Shown one piece after another: positions 14,136 to 21,246 of a DNA stretch of 27,847 nucleotides. The translations under genes and the position numbers were made by a program. Under the pieces are notes generated by a model. It saw only the letters and a list, made by a program, of their open reading frames with translations. It did not search any database and had not been told where the DNA came from. The stretch covers positions 1 to 27,847 of the forward strand of contig CALCMD010000027.1 in NCBI GenBank assembly GCA_937965795.1, in the 5' to 3' direction. The stretch's first letter is position 1, and each line of letters opens with the position of its first letter. This DNA is from an uncultured Lachnospiraceae bacterium (lineage in GTDB: Bacteria; Bacillota; Clostridia; Lachnospirales; Lachnospiraceae).

Positions 14136-14897
14136 CTACGCATATGCTTTCCATAGCTCTCTTACCATACGGATATAAAGCTCCTTACACTCCTCATTTT
14201 TCCCATCCTCGATCAAGGTGATACAGGGCAGAAGATAGTTTTTCCAGATTCCTGCATAAATCTTTTCGCTGTTTTCCTTTTTGTTGATATGTTTCACGAT
14301 CGTGGGCGCCAGATTATAATATTCCTGAATCAGTTCCTCACCGTCCTCCAGCCCCATCAGATACGTGTCCCGATACTCGCGCAGCAGCGTCAGTTCATAA
14401 CAGTTATCCGGTTTCTGAAGGGTCTCGCACACCGCCGTTGTAATGTAGCAGGATTTTCTCTTAAAGCCCTTCATGATTCCCTCATAGTCCGAAATTCCCA
14501 CATTTGTTTTCGGAAAATGCTCTTTCCAGACTCTGTGAACCGCTTCCGCCAAAGGTCTGGACGAATTTCCCGAAAACTTCAGGATTGCCGGAAATACATA
14601 CGCCGCCAGGCAGAAATTCAGATCGAGCAGGCGCGCCTGCTTTTTACTTTTCCCGGAAACCTTCTCCAGCTCCTCTTTGGCCGCGTCTCCCAGGGCGTTT
14701 GCCATATTTTCGATATACTGCTCTTTATCGATGACTGAATTATACCCATTTTCCAGCGCTTCATATGTAATCAGATGTTCCTCGTAATATTTCTGAAAAG
14801 CGCCCGTATACAGATCTTTTGTGTAATTCGCCATCGGTTCGCGGACGTCCAGAAGAAGTCCCGGCATCCCCGCAATCGCTTCCGTATAGTAACTCAT
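14136..14897 (-). CDS. CFI-box-like protein of unknown function
   Basis: A 253-residue protein, mostly helical and probably soluble, with no signal peptide. The recognisable part is SCYITTAVCETL (149-160) followed by CYELTLLREYRDTYL (166-180). This pattern matches the CFI-box (C-F/Y-I-T/A-T-A, then LR.FRD) found at the C-terminus of many otherwise different bacterial proteins. Here it is internal, with about 70 residues after it. The function of the box is unknown to me. The two box cysteines and C166 could bind metal or carry a modification. RBS AAAGGAGAG is 7 bases upstream of the ATG. It starts 25 bases after yebC and shares its promoter, and a terminator follows. Confidence 0.7.
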   Translation of the reverse strand: MSYYTEAIAGMPGLLLDVREPMANYTKDLYTGAFQKYYEEHLITYEALENGYNSVIDKEQYIENMANALGDAAKEELEKVSGKSKKQARLLDLNFCLAAYVFPAILKFSGNSSRPLAEAVHRVWKEHFPKTNVGISDYEGIMKGFKRKSCYITTAVCETLQKPDNCYELTLLREYRDTYLMGLEDGEELIQEYYNLAPTIVKHINKKENSEKIYAGIWKNYLLPCITLIEDGKNEECKELYIRMVRELWKAYA

Positions 14898-14922
14898 CTG
14901 TAACTCTCCTTTTCAGGCAGTC

Positions 14923-15651
14923 CTACTCATTCCAGTTATGGTAAACGGACTGTACGTCATCATCCTCGTCCAGAAGATCCAGGGTTCTCTGAAGATTCTT
15001 AATCGCCGTTTCATCTGTCAGTTCCACATAATTCTGCGGAATCATCGTCACCTCAGCCTCTGCCATAACGATTCCCTCTTTCTCCAGCGCCTCTCGCACG
15101 GAGGAAAAATCGTCCGGGTCGGTAATGATTTCGAAGCAGTCCTCCTCTTCGGAAAAGTCCTCTGCCCCGGCGTCCAGTGCCAGCATCATAAGCTCGTCTG
15201 CGTCCATCTCACATTCTTCTTTATCGACGATGATCTGACCCTTTTTATCAAACATGTAGGAAACACATCCCTGTGTTCCGATACTTCCGCTTCCCTTCGT
15301 AAATGCGCTTCTCACATTTGCGGCAGTACGGTTTTTATTATCCGTAAGCGCATCCACAATAATTGCGATTCCGCAGGGGCCGTATCCCTCGTACGATACA
15401 TATTCATAATTTACAGAGTTCGCATCGCCTGCCGCTTTCTTGATTCCACGGTCAATGGTATCGTTCGGCATATTGTTGGATTTCGCCTTGGCAATCACAT
15501 CACGAAGCCTGCTGTTATTTGCCGGGTCCGGACCGCCCTCCTTGACCGCTACTGCAATCTCCCTTCCGATAATCGTAAAAATTTTTCCTTTTGCAGCGTC
15601 ATTTTTTTCTTTTTTGTGCTTAATGTTCGCAAATTTTGAATGTCCTGACAT
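14923..15651 (-). CDS. yebC: YebC/PmpR-family regulator
   Basis: A 242-residue member of the universal YebC/PmpR/TACO1 family, long annotated as transcriptional regulators. Some members (mitochondrial TACO1, Bacillus YebC2) act on ribosomes to ease translation of proline-rich stretches. The N-terminus MSGHSKFANIKHKKEKNDAAKGK is the family signature, followed by GGPDPANNSRLRDVI and SYEGYGPCGIAIIVDALTDNKNRTAA; the acidic middle domain and the ending DDDVQSVYHNW are also typical. RBS AAGGAGAAGGAG lies close to the ATG. It is expressed from 15732-15760 with the CFI-box gene as second member. Confidence 0.95.
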   Translation of the reverse strand: MSGHSKFANIKHKKEKNDAAKGKIFTIIGREIAVAVKEGGPDPANNSRLRDVIAKAKSNNMPNDTIDRGIKKAAGDANSVNYEYVSYEGYGPCGIAIIVDALTDNKNRTAANVRSAFTKGSGSIGTQGCVSYMFDKKGQIIVDKEECEMDADELMMLALDAGAEDFSEEEDCFEIITDPDDFSSVREALEKEGIVMAEAEVTMIPQNYVELTDETAIKNLQRTLDLLDEDDDVQSVYHNWNE

Positions 15652-15731
15652 GTTCTCCTTCTCCTTTATTTCTTTCTTTTGTTTTTATCACAAAGCATTT
15701 TCTTTCCCTTTTGTAAAAATTTCCATTAGAA

Positions 15732-15760
15732 AATATATCATTTTCCCCTGCATTCGTCAA
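15732..15760 (-). promoter_or_regulatory. Sigma-A promoter for yebC
   Basis: TTGACG (15760-15755) and TATATT (15737-15732) on the minus strand with a 17-base spacer, in the gap between mazF and yebC. Confidence 0.7.
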
Positions 15761-15803
15761 GGAACTGTTACAAACTGTATCGCACGGAAGCTTTATGTAA
15801 AAA

Positions 15804-16181
15804 TTATCTGCATCCGTGCATCCGCACCGGCATCTGAAAATTCATATCCAGGCTGACTGCCAGCGCCCTGTCTACCCTGCCGAGAATCTCAGCATCCAGA
15901 TGACACACCCTGTCTTTCAGTCTTTTTTTATCAATCGTCCGAAGCTGTTCCAGCAGAATGACGGAATCTTTGATCATGTCATATTTTCCGGCGTCGATCT
16001 CCACATGTGTCGGCAGCTTTGCTTTATTCATCTTTGATGTGATCGCCGCGCAGATTACCGTGGGACTATGCCTGTTTCCAATGTCATTCTGAATAATCAG
16101 GACGGGACGAACCCCTCCCTGTTCCGAGCCGACTACCGGCCGCAGATCCGCATAAAAAATATCTCCTCTTTTAATAATCAC
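15804..16181 (-). CDS. ndoA: MazF/PemK-type endoribonuclease toxin (EndoA-like), no antitoxin seen
   Basis: A 125-residue MazF-fold protein that cuts mRNA at short sequence sites in related systems. Motifs are IIKRGDIFYADL at the N-terminus, GSEQGGVRPVLIIQND and NRHSPTVICAAIT, all typical of Bacillus EndoA. The start is the GTG at 16181: GGAG at 16195-16192 is 10 bases upstream, and the resulting VIIKRGD start matches the family. A GTG at 16190 is too close to the GGAG, and an ATG at 16250 would add 23 unrelated residues. In Bacillus the order is alr-ndoAI-ndoA. Here alr ends about 100 bases upstream and that gap holds only a 22-codon ORF (about 16261-16193), not a CopG-type antitoxin. It probably belongs to the rex-nnr-alr transcript. 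Confidence 0.88.
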   Translation of the reverse strand: MIIKRGDIFYADLRPVVGSEQGGVRPVLIIQNDIGNRHSPTVICAAITSKMNKAKLPTHVEIDAGKYDMIKDSVILLEQLRTIDKKRLKDRVCHLDAEILGRVDRALAVSLDMNFQMPVRMHGCR

Positions 16182-16283
16182 AAAATTCACACTCCGATTT
16201 CTATGGTCCTTTTCCGTGATTTCCGGAAAGCTTATCGAAAGTATTCCCATATTTTCTCTTCGTATTCATTTTGTCCTTCTCTT

Positions 16284-17453
16284 TTACTTTTCCATCGATT
16301 CTGCGGTTCCTTCCTCTTTCCCATTTCGGATATAGACCCTCGGCACCCTCTTTCCGACGTCGCAGACAAATTCATAAGGAAACCTTCCTGAAAGGCGTCC
16401 CAGCTCATCCACACCGAGGAAACAGCCCTCTGATTCCCCCAAAAGAGTGACTTCATCCAGCTCCCTGGCTTCTTCAATCTCCGTCACATCTACCATAAAC
16501 TGATCCATGCACACTCTTCCGAGAATCGGGGCTTTTTTCCCGTGAATCAAAACCCAGCCCTTGTTTGAAAGGCTTCTCGGATAGCCGTCCCCGTATCCTA
16601 CCGGTATCGTGGCGATCCGTGTTCTCTTTTCTGTCACATAAGTGCCGCCATAGCTGACCGGCACGCCTGCCTCCACCTCTTTGATATAGACAATATGGCT
16701 TTTCAGCGACATGGCAGGACGAAGGGGTACACGCTCGCGGCTCACTTCATCCGAAGGGTAAATGCCGTATCCTGTAATGCCCGGACGAACCAGGTTCATG
16801 CCGACCTCCGGCATTTCAAGGATAGCGGCGCTGTTTGCACAATGCTTCCAGGGGATCTCAACCCCCTCCGCTTTCAAAAGCTCCAAAAATTGTATGTAAC
16901 GCATCGCCTGTTTCTTTGCACAGGTCTTATCCAGCTCATCCGCTCTGGCAAAATGAGTAAAAATCCCCTCTATCTCAATTCCCGGAAGCTTACGGATTTT
17001 TAAAATCTCACGCACGCTCTCTTTCGTATCCGCAAAACCAATTCTGCTCATTCCCGTGTCTACAGCAAGATGAATGTTTAATTTCTGTCCTCTCTCTGCC
17101 GCAGCCTCTGACATCTTTTCTGCCATGTCATATGTAAACACTACCGGGCGAATCTGTTCTCTGACAAACTGTGGATAATCCTCCACGAACGTATAGCCCA
17201 GAATGAGGATTGGCTTTGTAATTCCATGCTCTCTTAAACTATGCGCCTCCTCCGCAGTCGCTACTGCAAAACCCCAGATATAGTCGAAAGACTCCAGCAT
17301 TCTGGAAACCGGCGCCGCCCCATGCCCGTATCCATCCGTCTTTACGACTGCAATCATCTTCGTCCCCTGACAGAGATTTCCTTTCATTGCCCGATAATTT
17401 TCCTCAATCGCATCCAGGTCGATTTCTGCCCGGACTCTTCTATGTTTCTTCAT
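16284..17453 (-). CDS. alr: Alanine racemase
   Basis: PLP enzyme that interconverts L- and D-alanine, supplying D-Ala for peptidoglycan. It has 389 residues, a typical length. The PLP lysine lies in MIAVVKTDGYGHGA (VVKANAYGHG in most homologues), and the second catalytic residue, Tyr, is in VSYGGTY at about two-thirds of the chain. VDTGMSRIGF, GIFTHFARAD and VPVGYGDGYPR are further family motifs. The start at 17453 is set by GAGGAG 9 bases upstream and the family N-terminus RVRAEIDLDAIEENY. It overlaps the end of nnr by 14 bases, indicating translational coupling. mazF follows. Confidence 0.95.
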   Translation of the reverse strand: MKKHRRVRAEIDLDAIEENYRAMKGNLCQGTKMIAVVKTDGYGHGAAPVSRMLESFDYIWGFAVATAEEAHSLREHGITKPILILGYTFVEDYPQFVREQIRPVVFTYDMAEKMSEAAAERGQKLNIHLAVDTGMSRIGFADTKESVREILKIRKLPGIEIEGIFTHFARADELDKTCAKKQAMRYIQFLELLKAEGVEIPWKHCANSAAILEMPEVGMNLVRPGITGYGIYPSDEVSRERVPLRPAMSLKSHIVYIKEVEAGVPVSYGGTYVTEKRTRIATIPVGYGDGYPRSLSNKGWVLIHGKKAPILGRVCMDQFMVDVTEIEEARELDEVTLLGESEGCFLGVDELGRLSGRFPYEFVCDVGKRVPRVYIRNGKEEGTAESMEK

Positions 17454-18942
17454 CACATTTCTCCTCTTTGCACAGTATTTTCGGTATTTCCTCCAAAATA
17501 TCCCCGGCCAGCATTGCATGTCTGCCCAGTCGTTTCGCCGCCATCTCCCCGGCCTTTCCATGTATCCACACCGCCAGTTTTGCCGCACAGAAAGCCTCCA
17601 TTCCCTGTGCCAGCAGTCCGGTAAGCATCCCCGCCAGAATATCCCCGGAACCTCCGGTGGCCATTCCGTCCGTTCCCGTGAGATTGATACAGATCTCCTC
17701 TCCATCGGAAATCACAGTTCTGGTATCCTTCAAAACGCAAACAATGCCATACTCCTTCGCAAATCCCCGGCAGGTTCCCATAAGGTCTGACAAAACCTCT
17801 TCCTTCGTCAATCCGGCCAGACGTGCCATCTCCCCGACATGGGGCGTCACTACAACAGGACTTGTGCATTTTTTCAAGTACTCCATCCGCCCGGAAAGCA
17901 GATTCAGCGCATCCGCATCCAATACCAGCGGACACCGGCTCTCCGACAGAAAACTTCGCAAAAGCTCCCATTTCCCGGCTCCTACGCCAAATCCCGGCCC
18001 AATGCCTGCCGCCGTGGGCCAGCCATACAGCGCTTCCCTGTTTTCAGAAAAACTTTCGGCTTCATAAGTTGTAAGCAGCGCTTCCGGCAGCCTTCCCTGT
18101 ATAATTTCCCGGTTACACTCCTCGGTACAGACCTTCACCAGACCGGTTCCCATCCGATAGGCCGCTTTTCCCGCCAGAAATGCGGCGCCGCACATGTTTT
18201 TCTGTCCCGCCACAAGCAGGGCCTTCCCATAAGTTCCTTTATTCGAGTATACGCTTCTCTTCGGAAAAAGGTACAAATCCTCCTGTTCCATGTGGCAGAC
18301 CTGAGGAATCTTTTGAAAGCTCTTCTCCGTAATTCCGATCTCCCGCACCAGCACTTTCCCGCAGTATTCCGCTCCCGGATACAGCATCAGTCCTGTTTTT
18401 GCAAAAGCAAACGTAACGGTTTTCTTTGCGCGCACAGCCGTTCCCATCACTTTTCCGGTATCTGCGGATATCCCCGATGGAATGTCTACCGCAAGCACTT
18501 TCGCCCGGCACGCATTGATTTCTTCTATCAGCTCCCGGTAATGTCCTTCTACCTCTCTGGACAGACCGACTCCGAAAATAGCGTCTACTATACAAGTATA
18601 TTCACCCACCTCCGTGTTGCTGACAATATTTATGCCATAATTTTCGCAGATTTTCTTCTGAATCCGTGCGTCCTTCGTCATGGATTTTTCTTTTCCGGCA
18701 AAAAGTATGGAAACCTGTATCTTTCGCTCAAATAAAATCCTGGCGGCTGCGAATCCATCCCCGCCATTATTTCCCGAACCGCAGACCACAAGCACCTTTT
18801 CGGTAGGAAAACTGCCATCCATCAGCACATCTGCCACTGCCAGAGCTGCCCGCTCCATTAAGACAAGTGAAGGAATCCCGTATTCCTCCATCGTTACCCG
18901 GTCACATTCCTTCATCTCCTTTGCATTTACCACATATTTCAA
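17440..18942 (-). CDS. nnr: Bifunctional NAD(P)HX epimerase / dehydratase
   Basis: Repair enzyme for hydrated NADH and NADPH, 500 residues. The N-terminal YjeF_N half (about 1-210) epimerises NAD(P)HX and shows VVCGSGNNGGDGFAAARIL and DAIFGVGLSREV. The C-terminal ribokinase-like half (about 220-500) dehydrates the S form using ADP and shows TPHVGEMARL and GTDGMATGGSGDILAGML. The start is taken as TTG at 18942, giving KYVVNAKEMKECDR, the usual family N-terminus, with GGAGAGGGTGAG just upstream. ATG codons at 18966 and 18993 lie inside or before a hairpin (18967-18996) and lack an RBS. It lies between rex and alr. Pairing a redox sensor with NAD(P)H repair makes functional sense. Confidence 0.92.
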   Translation of the reverse strand: MKYVVNAKEMKECDRVTMEEYGIPSLVLMERAALAVADVLMDGSFPTEKVLVVCGSGNNGGDGFAAARILFERKIQVSILFAGKEKSMTKDARIQKKICENYGINIVSNTEVGEYTCIVDAIFGVGLSREVEGHYRELIEEINACRAKVLAVDIPSGISADTGKVMGTAVRAKKTVTFAFAKTGLMLYPGAEYCGKVLVREIGITEKSFQKIPQVCHMEQEDLYLFPKRSVYSNKGTYGKALLVAGQKNMCGAAFLAGKAAYRMGTGLVKVCTEECNREIIQGRLPEALLTTYEAESFSENREALYGWPTAAGIGPGFGVGAGKWELLRSFLSESRCPLVLDADALNLLSGRMEYLKKCTSPVVVTPHVGEMARLAGLTKEEVLSDLMGTCRGFAKEYGIVCVLKDTRTVISDGEEICINLTGTDGMATGGSGDILAGMLTGLLAQGMEAFCAAKLAVWIHGKAGEMAAKRLGRHAMLAGDILEEIPKILCKEEKCDEET

Positions 18943-18966
18943 ATTCTCACCCTCTCCATAAAACAT

Positions 18967-18996
18967 GGGATGCCCCAAATATGTTTGCAGCATCCC
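18967..18996 (-). repeat. Hairpin between rex and nnr
   Basis: Arms GGGATGC / GCATCCC (7 bp) around a 16-base loop, followed on the minus strand by ATGTTTTATGG. The T-run is poor, so it is likely a processing or partial-termination site within the rex-nnr transcript. It also supports the TTG start of nnr downstream of it. Confidence 0.5.
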
Positions 18997-19010
18997 TTCT
19001 CGGTCTGTTT

Positions 19011-19670
19011 CTATTCCTGATTTTCATGTTCCCGCTCATAGCGGTTGATATTATAAGAGAGCTGCATCAGACTTTCCGACAGATGTACACTCTCCACGAT
19101 TACATCCTCTGGCAGCCTCAGATCCAGATGTGCAAAATTCCAGATAGCCTTCACACCATTCTCCACCAGAAGATCTGCCATTTCTGCCGCCTGGTCCTTC
19201 GGAAGCGTCAGCGTAGCAATCTGAATCTCATGTTCTTTCATAAATGCCGGTATCTCCTCCGTCAGACGTATCTCGATTCCGCGCACCTTTTTCCCTACCA
19301 GATTGGGATTTACATCGAAAATCCCTTTGATCTTAAAACCCCGCTTTTCAAATTTTACATAGTTTGCAAGAGCCTGTCCCAGATTTCCGGCTCCTACGAT
19401 AATCATATTGTAGGTCTTATCCAGTCCCAGTATTTTCCCAATCTCATGATATAGAAATTTCACATTATAACCATAGCCCTGCTGGCCAAAACCCCCGAAA
19501 TTATTCAGATCCTGTCTGATTTGAGATGCAGTCACCCGCATTTTTTCACTCAGTTCATTCGAAGAAATTCTCTCTACCCCGCTCTCCAGCAAATCTCCCA
19601 GGTATCGATAATAACGCGGCAGCCGCTTGACCACGGCCCTGGATATTTCCTTCTCTTCCATCTGAATCAC
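19011..19670 (-). CDS. rex: Redox-sensing transcriptional repressor Rex
   Basis: A 219-residue dimeric repressor that binds DNA when NAD+ is high and lets go when NADH rises. It controls fermentation and respiration genes in Gram-positive bacteria. The N-terminal winged helix (about 1-80) includes the family segment ASQIRQDLNNFGGFGQQGYG. The Rossmann domain has IIVGAGNLGQALANY and, later, FDVNPNLVGKKV with the acidic residue that selects NAD(H). The C-terminal swapped helix ends LSYNINRYEREH. It is transcribed from 19750-19778 and is probably first in an operon with nnr, alr and mazF. No clear Rex operator was found at its own promoter. Confidence 0.95.
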   Translation of the reverse strand: MIQMEEKEISRAVVKRLPRYYRYLGDLLESGVERISSNELSEKMRVTASQIRQDLNNFGGFGQQGYGYNVKFLYHEIGKILGLDKTYNMIIVGAGNLGQALANYVKFEKRGFKIKGIFDVNPNLVGKKVRGIEIRLTEEIPAFMKEHEIQIATLTLPKDQAAEMADLLVENGVKAIWNFAHLDLRLPEDVIVESVHLSESLMQLSYNINRYEREHENQE

Positions 19671-19701
19671 CTTCCCACTCTTCGTTCACTCTGTACAGAA
19701 A

Positions 19702-19732
19702 CATTCCGGCAGAGTTTCTCCCTGCCGGAATG
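19702..19732 (-). terminator. Strong hairpin after aspartokinase, within the rex leader
   Basis: Perfect 11-bp arms CATTCCGGCAG / CTGCCGGAATG with a 9-base loop, followed on the minus strand by TTTCTGT. It looks like the terminator of the aspartokinase gene, but it lies downstream of the rex promoter, so rex transcripts start with it too. It could attenuate rex or stabilise its 5' end. Confidence 0.7.
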
Positions 19733-19749
19733 GGTACACTTCTTTCTTT

Positions 19750-19778
19750 AGTATAACGAAATGTTAAATTTCTGTCAA
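19750..19778 (-). promoter_or_regulatory. Sigma-A promoter for rex
   Basis: Perfect TTGACA (19778-19773) and TATACT (19755-19750) with a 17-base spacer on the minus strand, just after the aspartokinase stop codon. Confidence 0.8.
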
Positions 19779-19781
19779 TCC

Positions 19782-21101
19782 TTACAATTGTGTTGTCACA
19801 AAAATATCATAAATTGCTTTGATTGCCGTTTCAAAATCCTCATTTCTGACGCCGATAATGATATTCAGCTCACTGGAACCCTGATCGATCATCTTTACAT
19901 TTACATTGGCATGAGCCAGTGCAGAGAAGATACGTCCTGCGGTTCCCCTGGTTGCACGCATACCGCGCCCTACGACTGCAATCAGAGCCAAATCTGCCTC
20001 AAGGTCAATGGAATCCGGCGTTACCGCACGGTGGATTCCTGCCAGTACCTTCTGTTCTTTCTCCTCGAACTCTGACTGATGCACAAAAATCGTCATGGTA
20101 TCAATACCGGACGGCATATGCTCAAAAGAAATGCCATTTTCCTCAAATACCTGAAGAACCTTTCTGCCAAATCCCACCTCAGAATTCATCATATCCTTCT
20201 CAATATTGATGGAGGCAAACCCTTTCTTTCCGGCAATACCGGTAATCGTATATTTCGGCAGTCTGCACGTACTCTCCACAATCATCGTTCCTCTGTCCTG
20301 CGGAGCGTTTGTATTTTTAATATTGATCGGAATACCCGCTTTTCGCACCGGAAAGATCGCATCCTCATGAAGCACCGTAGCTCCCATATAGGCAAGCTCA
20401 CGAAGCTCACGGTAAGTAATCGTCTCGATCACCTTCGGATTTTCAATGATCCTGGGATCTGTAACCAGAAATCCGGAAACATCCGTCCAGTTTTCGTACA
20501 AATCTGCGCTGATCGCTTTTGCCACAATAGAACCTGTTACATCGGAACCGCCTCTGGAAAACGTCTTTACCTTTCCATCCGGCATCGCTCCATAAAAGCC
20601 CGGAACCACGGCGCTCTCCACATGCTCCAGCCTTTTTGAAAGCTTCGCGTCTGTCAGGTCAGCTTCAAAATTCCCGTTGTCGTCAAAGCAGATGACTTCC
20701 GCCGCGTCAATAAATTCATAGCCCAGATAATTCGCCATCACGATGCCGTTTAAGTACTCGCCTCTGGAAGCCGCATAATCGCTGCCCGCCTTTTCCGCAA
20801 AACAACGCCCGATAACCTCAAATTCTTCCTCCAAAGAAAGATTAAGTCCCAGACCGCCTATGATTTCATAATAACGTGCTTTAATATCTTCCAGTAATCC
20901 GTCGAAATTTTCTCCGTTTTCTGCTGCCGCATAGCATCTGTAAAGCATATCCGTTACCTTCACATCCCCGTCAAACCGCTTTCCTGGCGCGGAAGGAATT
21001 ACAAATCTTCTCGCTTTATCGCTGCGGATAATGTCTCCTACTTTACGAAACTGCTCTGCACTGGCCAGAGAGCTTCCGCCGAATTTTACTACTTTTTTCA
21101 T
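19782..21101 (-). CDS. lysC: Aspartate kinase
   Basis: Phosphorylates aspartate, the committed step to lysine, DAP, threonine and methionine. It has 439 residues. The kinase domain begins VVKFGGSSLAS and includes FSRGGSDVTGSIVAKAI and the ENWTDVSGFLVTDPRI segment. Two ACT domains at the C-terminus (about 290-439), with FASINIEKDMMNSEVGF and ANVNVKMIDQGSSELNIIIGV, are the usual feedback sites. Which end product inhibits it cannot be read from sequence. The N-terminus lacks an alternative beta-subunit arrangement of the Bacillus type, and it is monofunctional. RBS AGGAGGAG is 5-6 bases upstream. It is divergent from the ABC-F gene across a region with a 10-bp inverted repeat. Confidence 0.93.
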   Translation of the reverse strand: MKKVVKFGGSSLASAEQFRKVGDIIRSDKARRFVIPSAPGKRFDGDVKVTDMLYRCYAAAENGENFDGLLEDIKARYYEIIGGLGLNLSLEEEFEVIGRCFAEKAGSDYAASRGEYLNGIVMANYLGYEFIDAAEVICFDDNGNFEADLTDAKLSKRLEHVESAVVPGFYGAMPDGKVKTFSRGGSDVTGSIVAKAISADLYENWTDVSGFLVTDPRIIENPKVIETITYRELRELAYMGATVLHEDAIFPVRKAGIPINIKNTNAPQDRGTMIVESTCRLPKYTITGIAGKKGFASINIEKDMMNSEVGFGRKVLQVFEENGISFEHMPSGIDTMTIFVHQSEFEEKEQKVLAGIHRAVTPDSIDLEADLALIAVVGRGMRATRGTAGRIFSALAHANVNVKMIDQGSSELNIIIGVRNEDFETAIKAIYDIFVTTQL

Positions 21102-21134
21102 TTTATCTCCTCCTGAATCATGCCATATGGATTT

Positions 21135-21163
21135 ATATTAGTACAAAATCTTTTATTCGTCCA
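21135..21163 (-). promoter_or_regulatory. Likely sigma-A promoter for aspartate kinase
   Basis: TGGACG (21163-21158) and TAATAT (21140-21135) on the minus strand with a 17-base spacer, about 34 bases from the start codon. The -35 is moderate (4 of 6) and overlaps the left arm of the inverted repeat at 21161-21215. Confidence 0.5.
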
Positions 21164-21215
21164 GTATTTTCACAAAAAAACTGGCGTATTTCGGGGCTCT
21201 GTGTTAAAATACTGG
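21161..21215. promoter_or_regulatory. 10-bp inverted repeat spanning divergent promoters
   Basis: CCAGTATTTT (21161-21170) and AAAATACTGG (21206-21215) are perfect complements 35 bases apart. The left arm overlaps the aspartate kinase -35 box and the right arm overlaps the ABC-F -10 box. Neither transcript should contain both arms, so a DNA-binding (operator) role is more likely than an RNA one. Confidence 0.5.
21182..21210 (+). promoter_or_regulatory. Likely promoter for the ABC-F gene
   Basis: Weak -35 TGGCGT (21182-21187), a 17-base spacer, and an extended -10 TGTTAAAAT (TAAAAT at 21205-21210). About 36 bases before the ATG. Confidence 0.5.
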
Positions 21216-21246
21216 TTTAGAAACTATCACAAAGGACGGAAAAACC

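Noticed and set aside
16193..16261. 22-codon ORF between alr and mazF as an antitoxin
   Set aside because: Far too short for a CopG/MazE-type antitoxin and with no recognisable DNA-binding pattern; kept only as an open question.
19735..19785. Rex operator at the rex promoter
   Set aside because: TAAC and GTTA occur with inverted orientation compared with the TTGTTAA-N4-TTAACAA consensus, so it is not a credible site.
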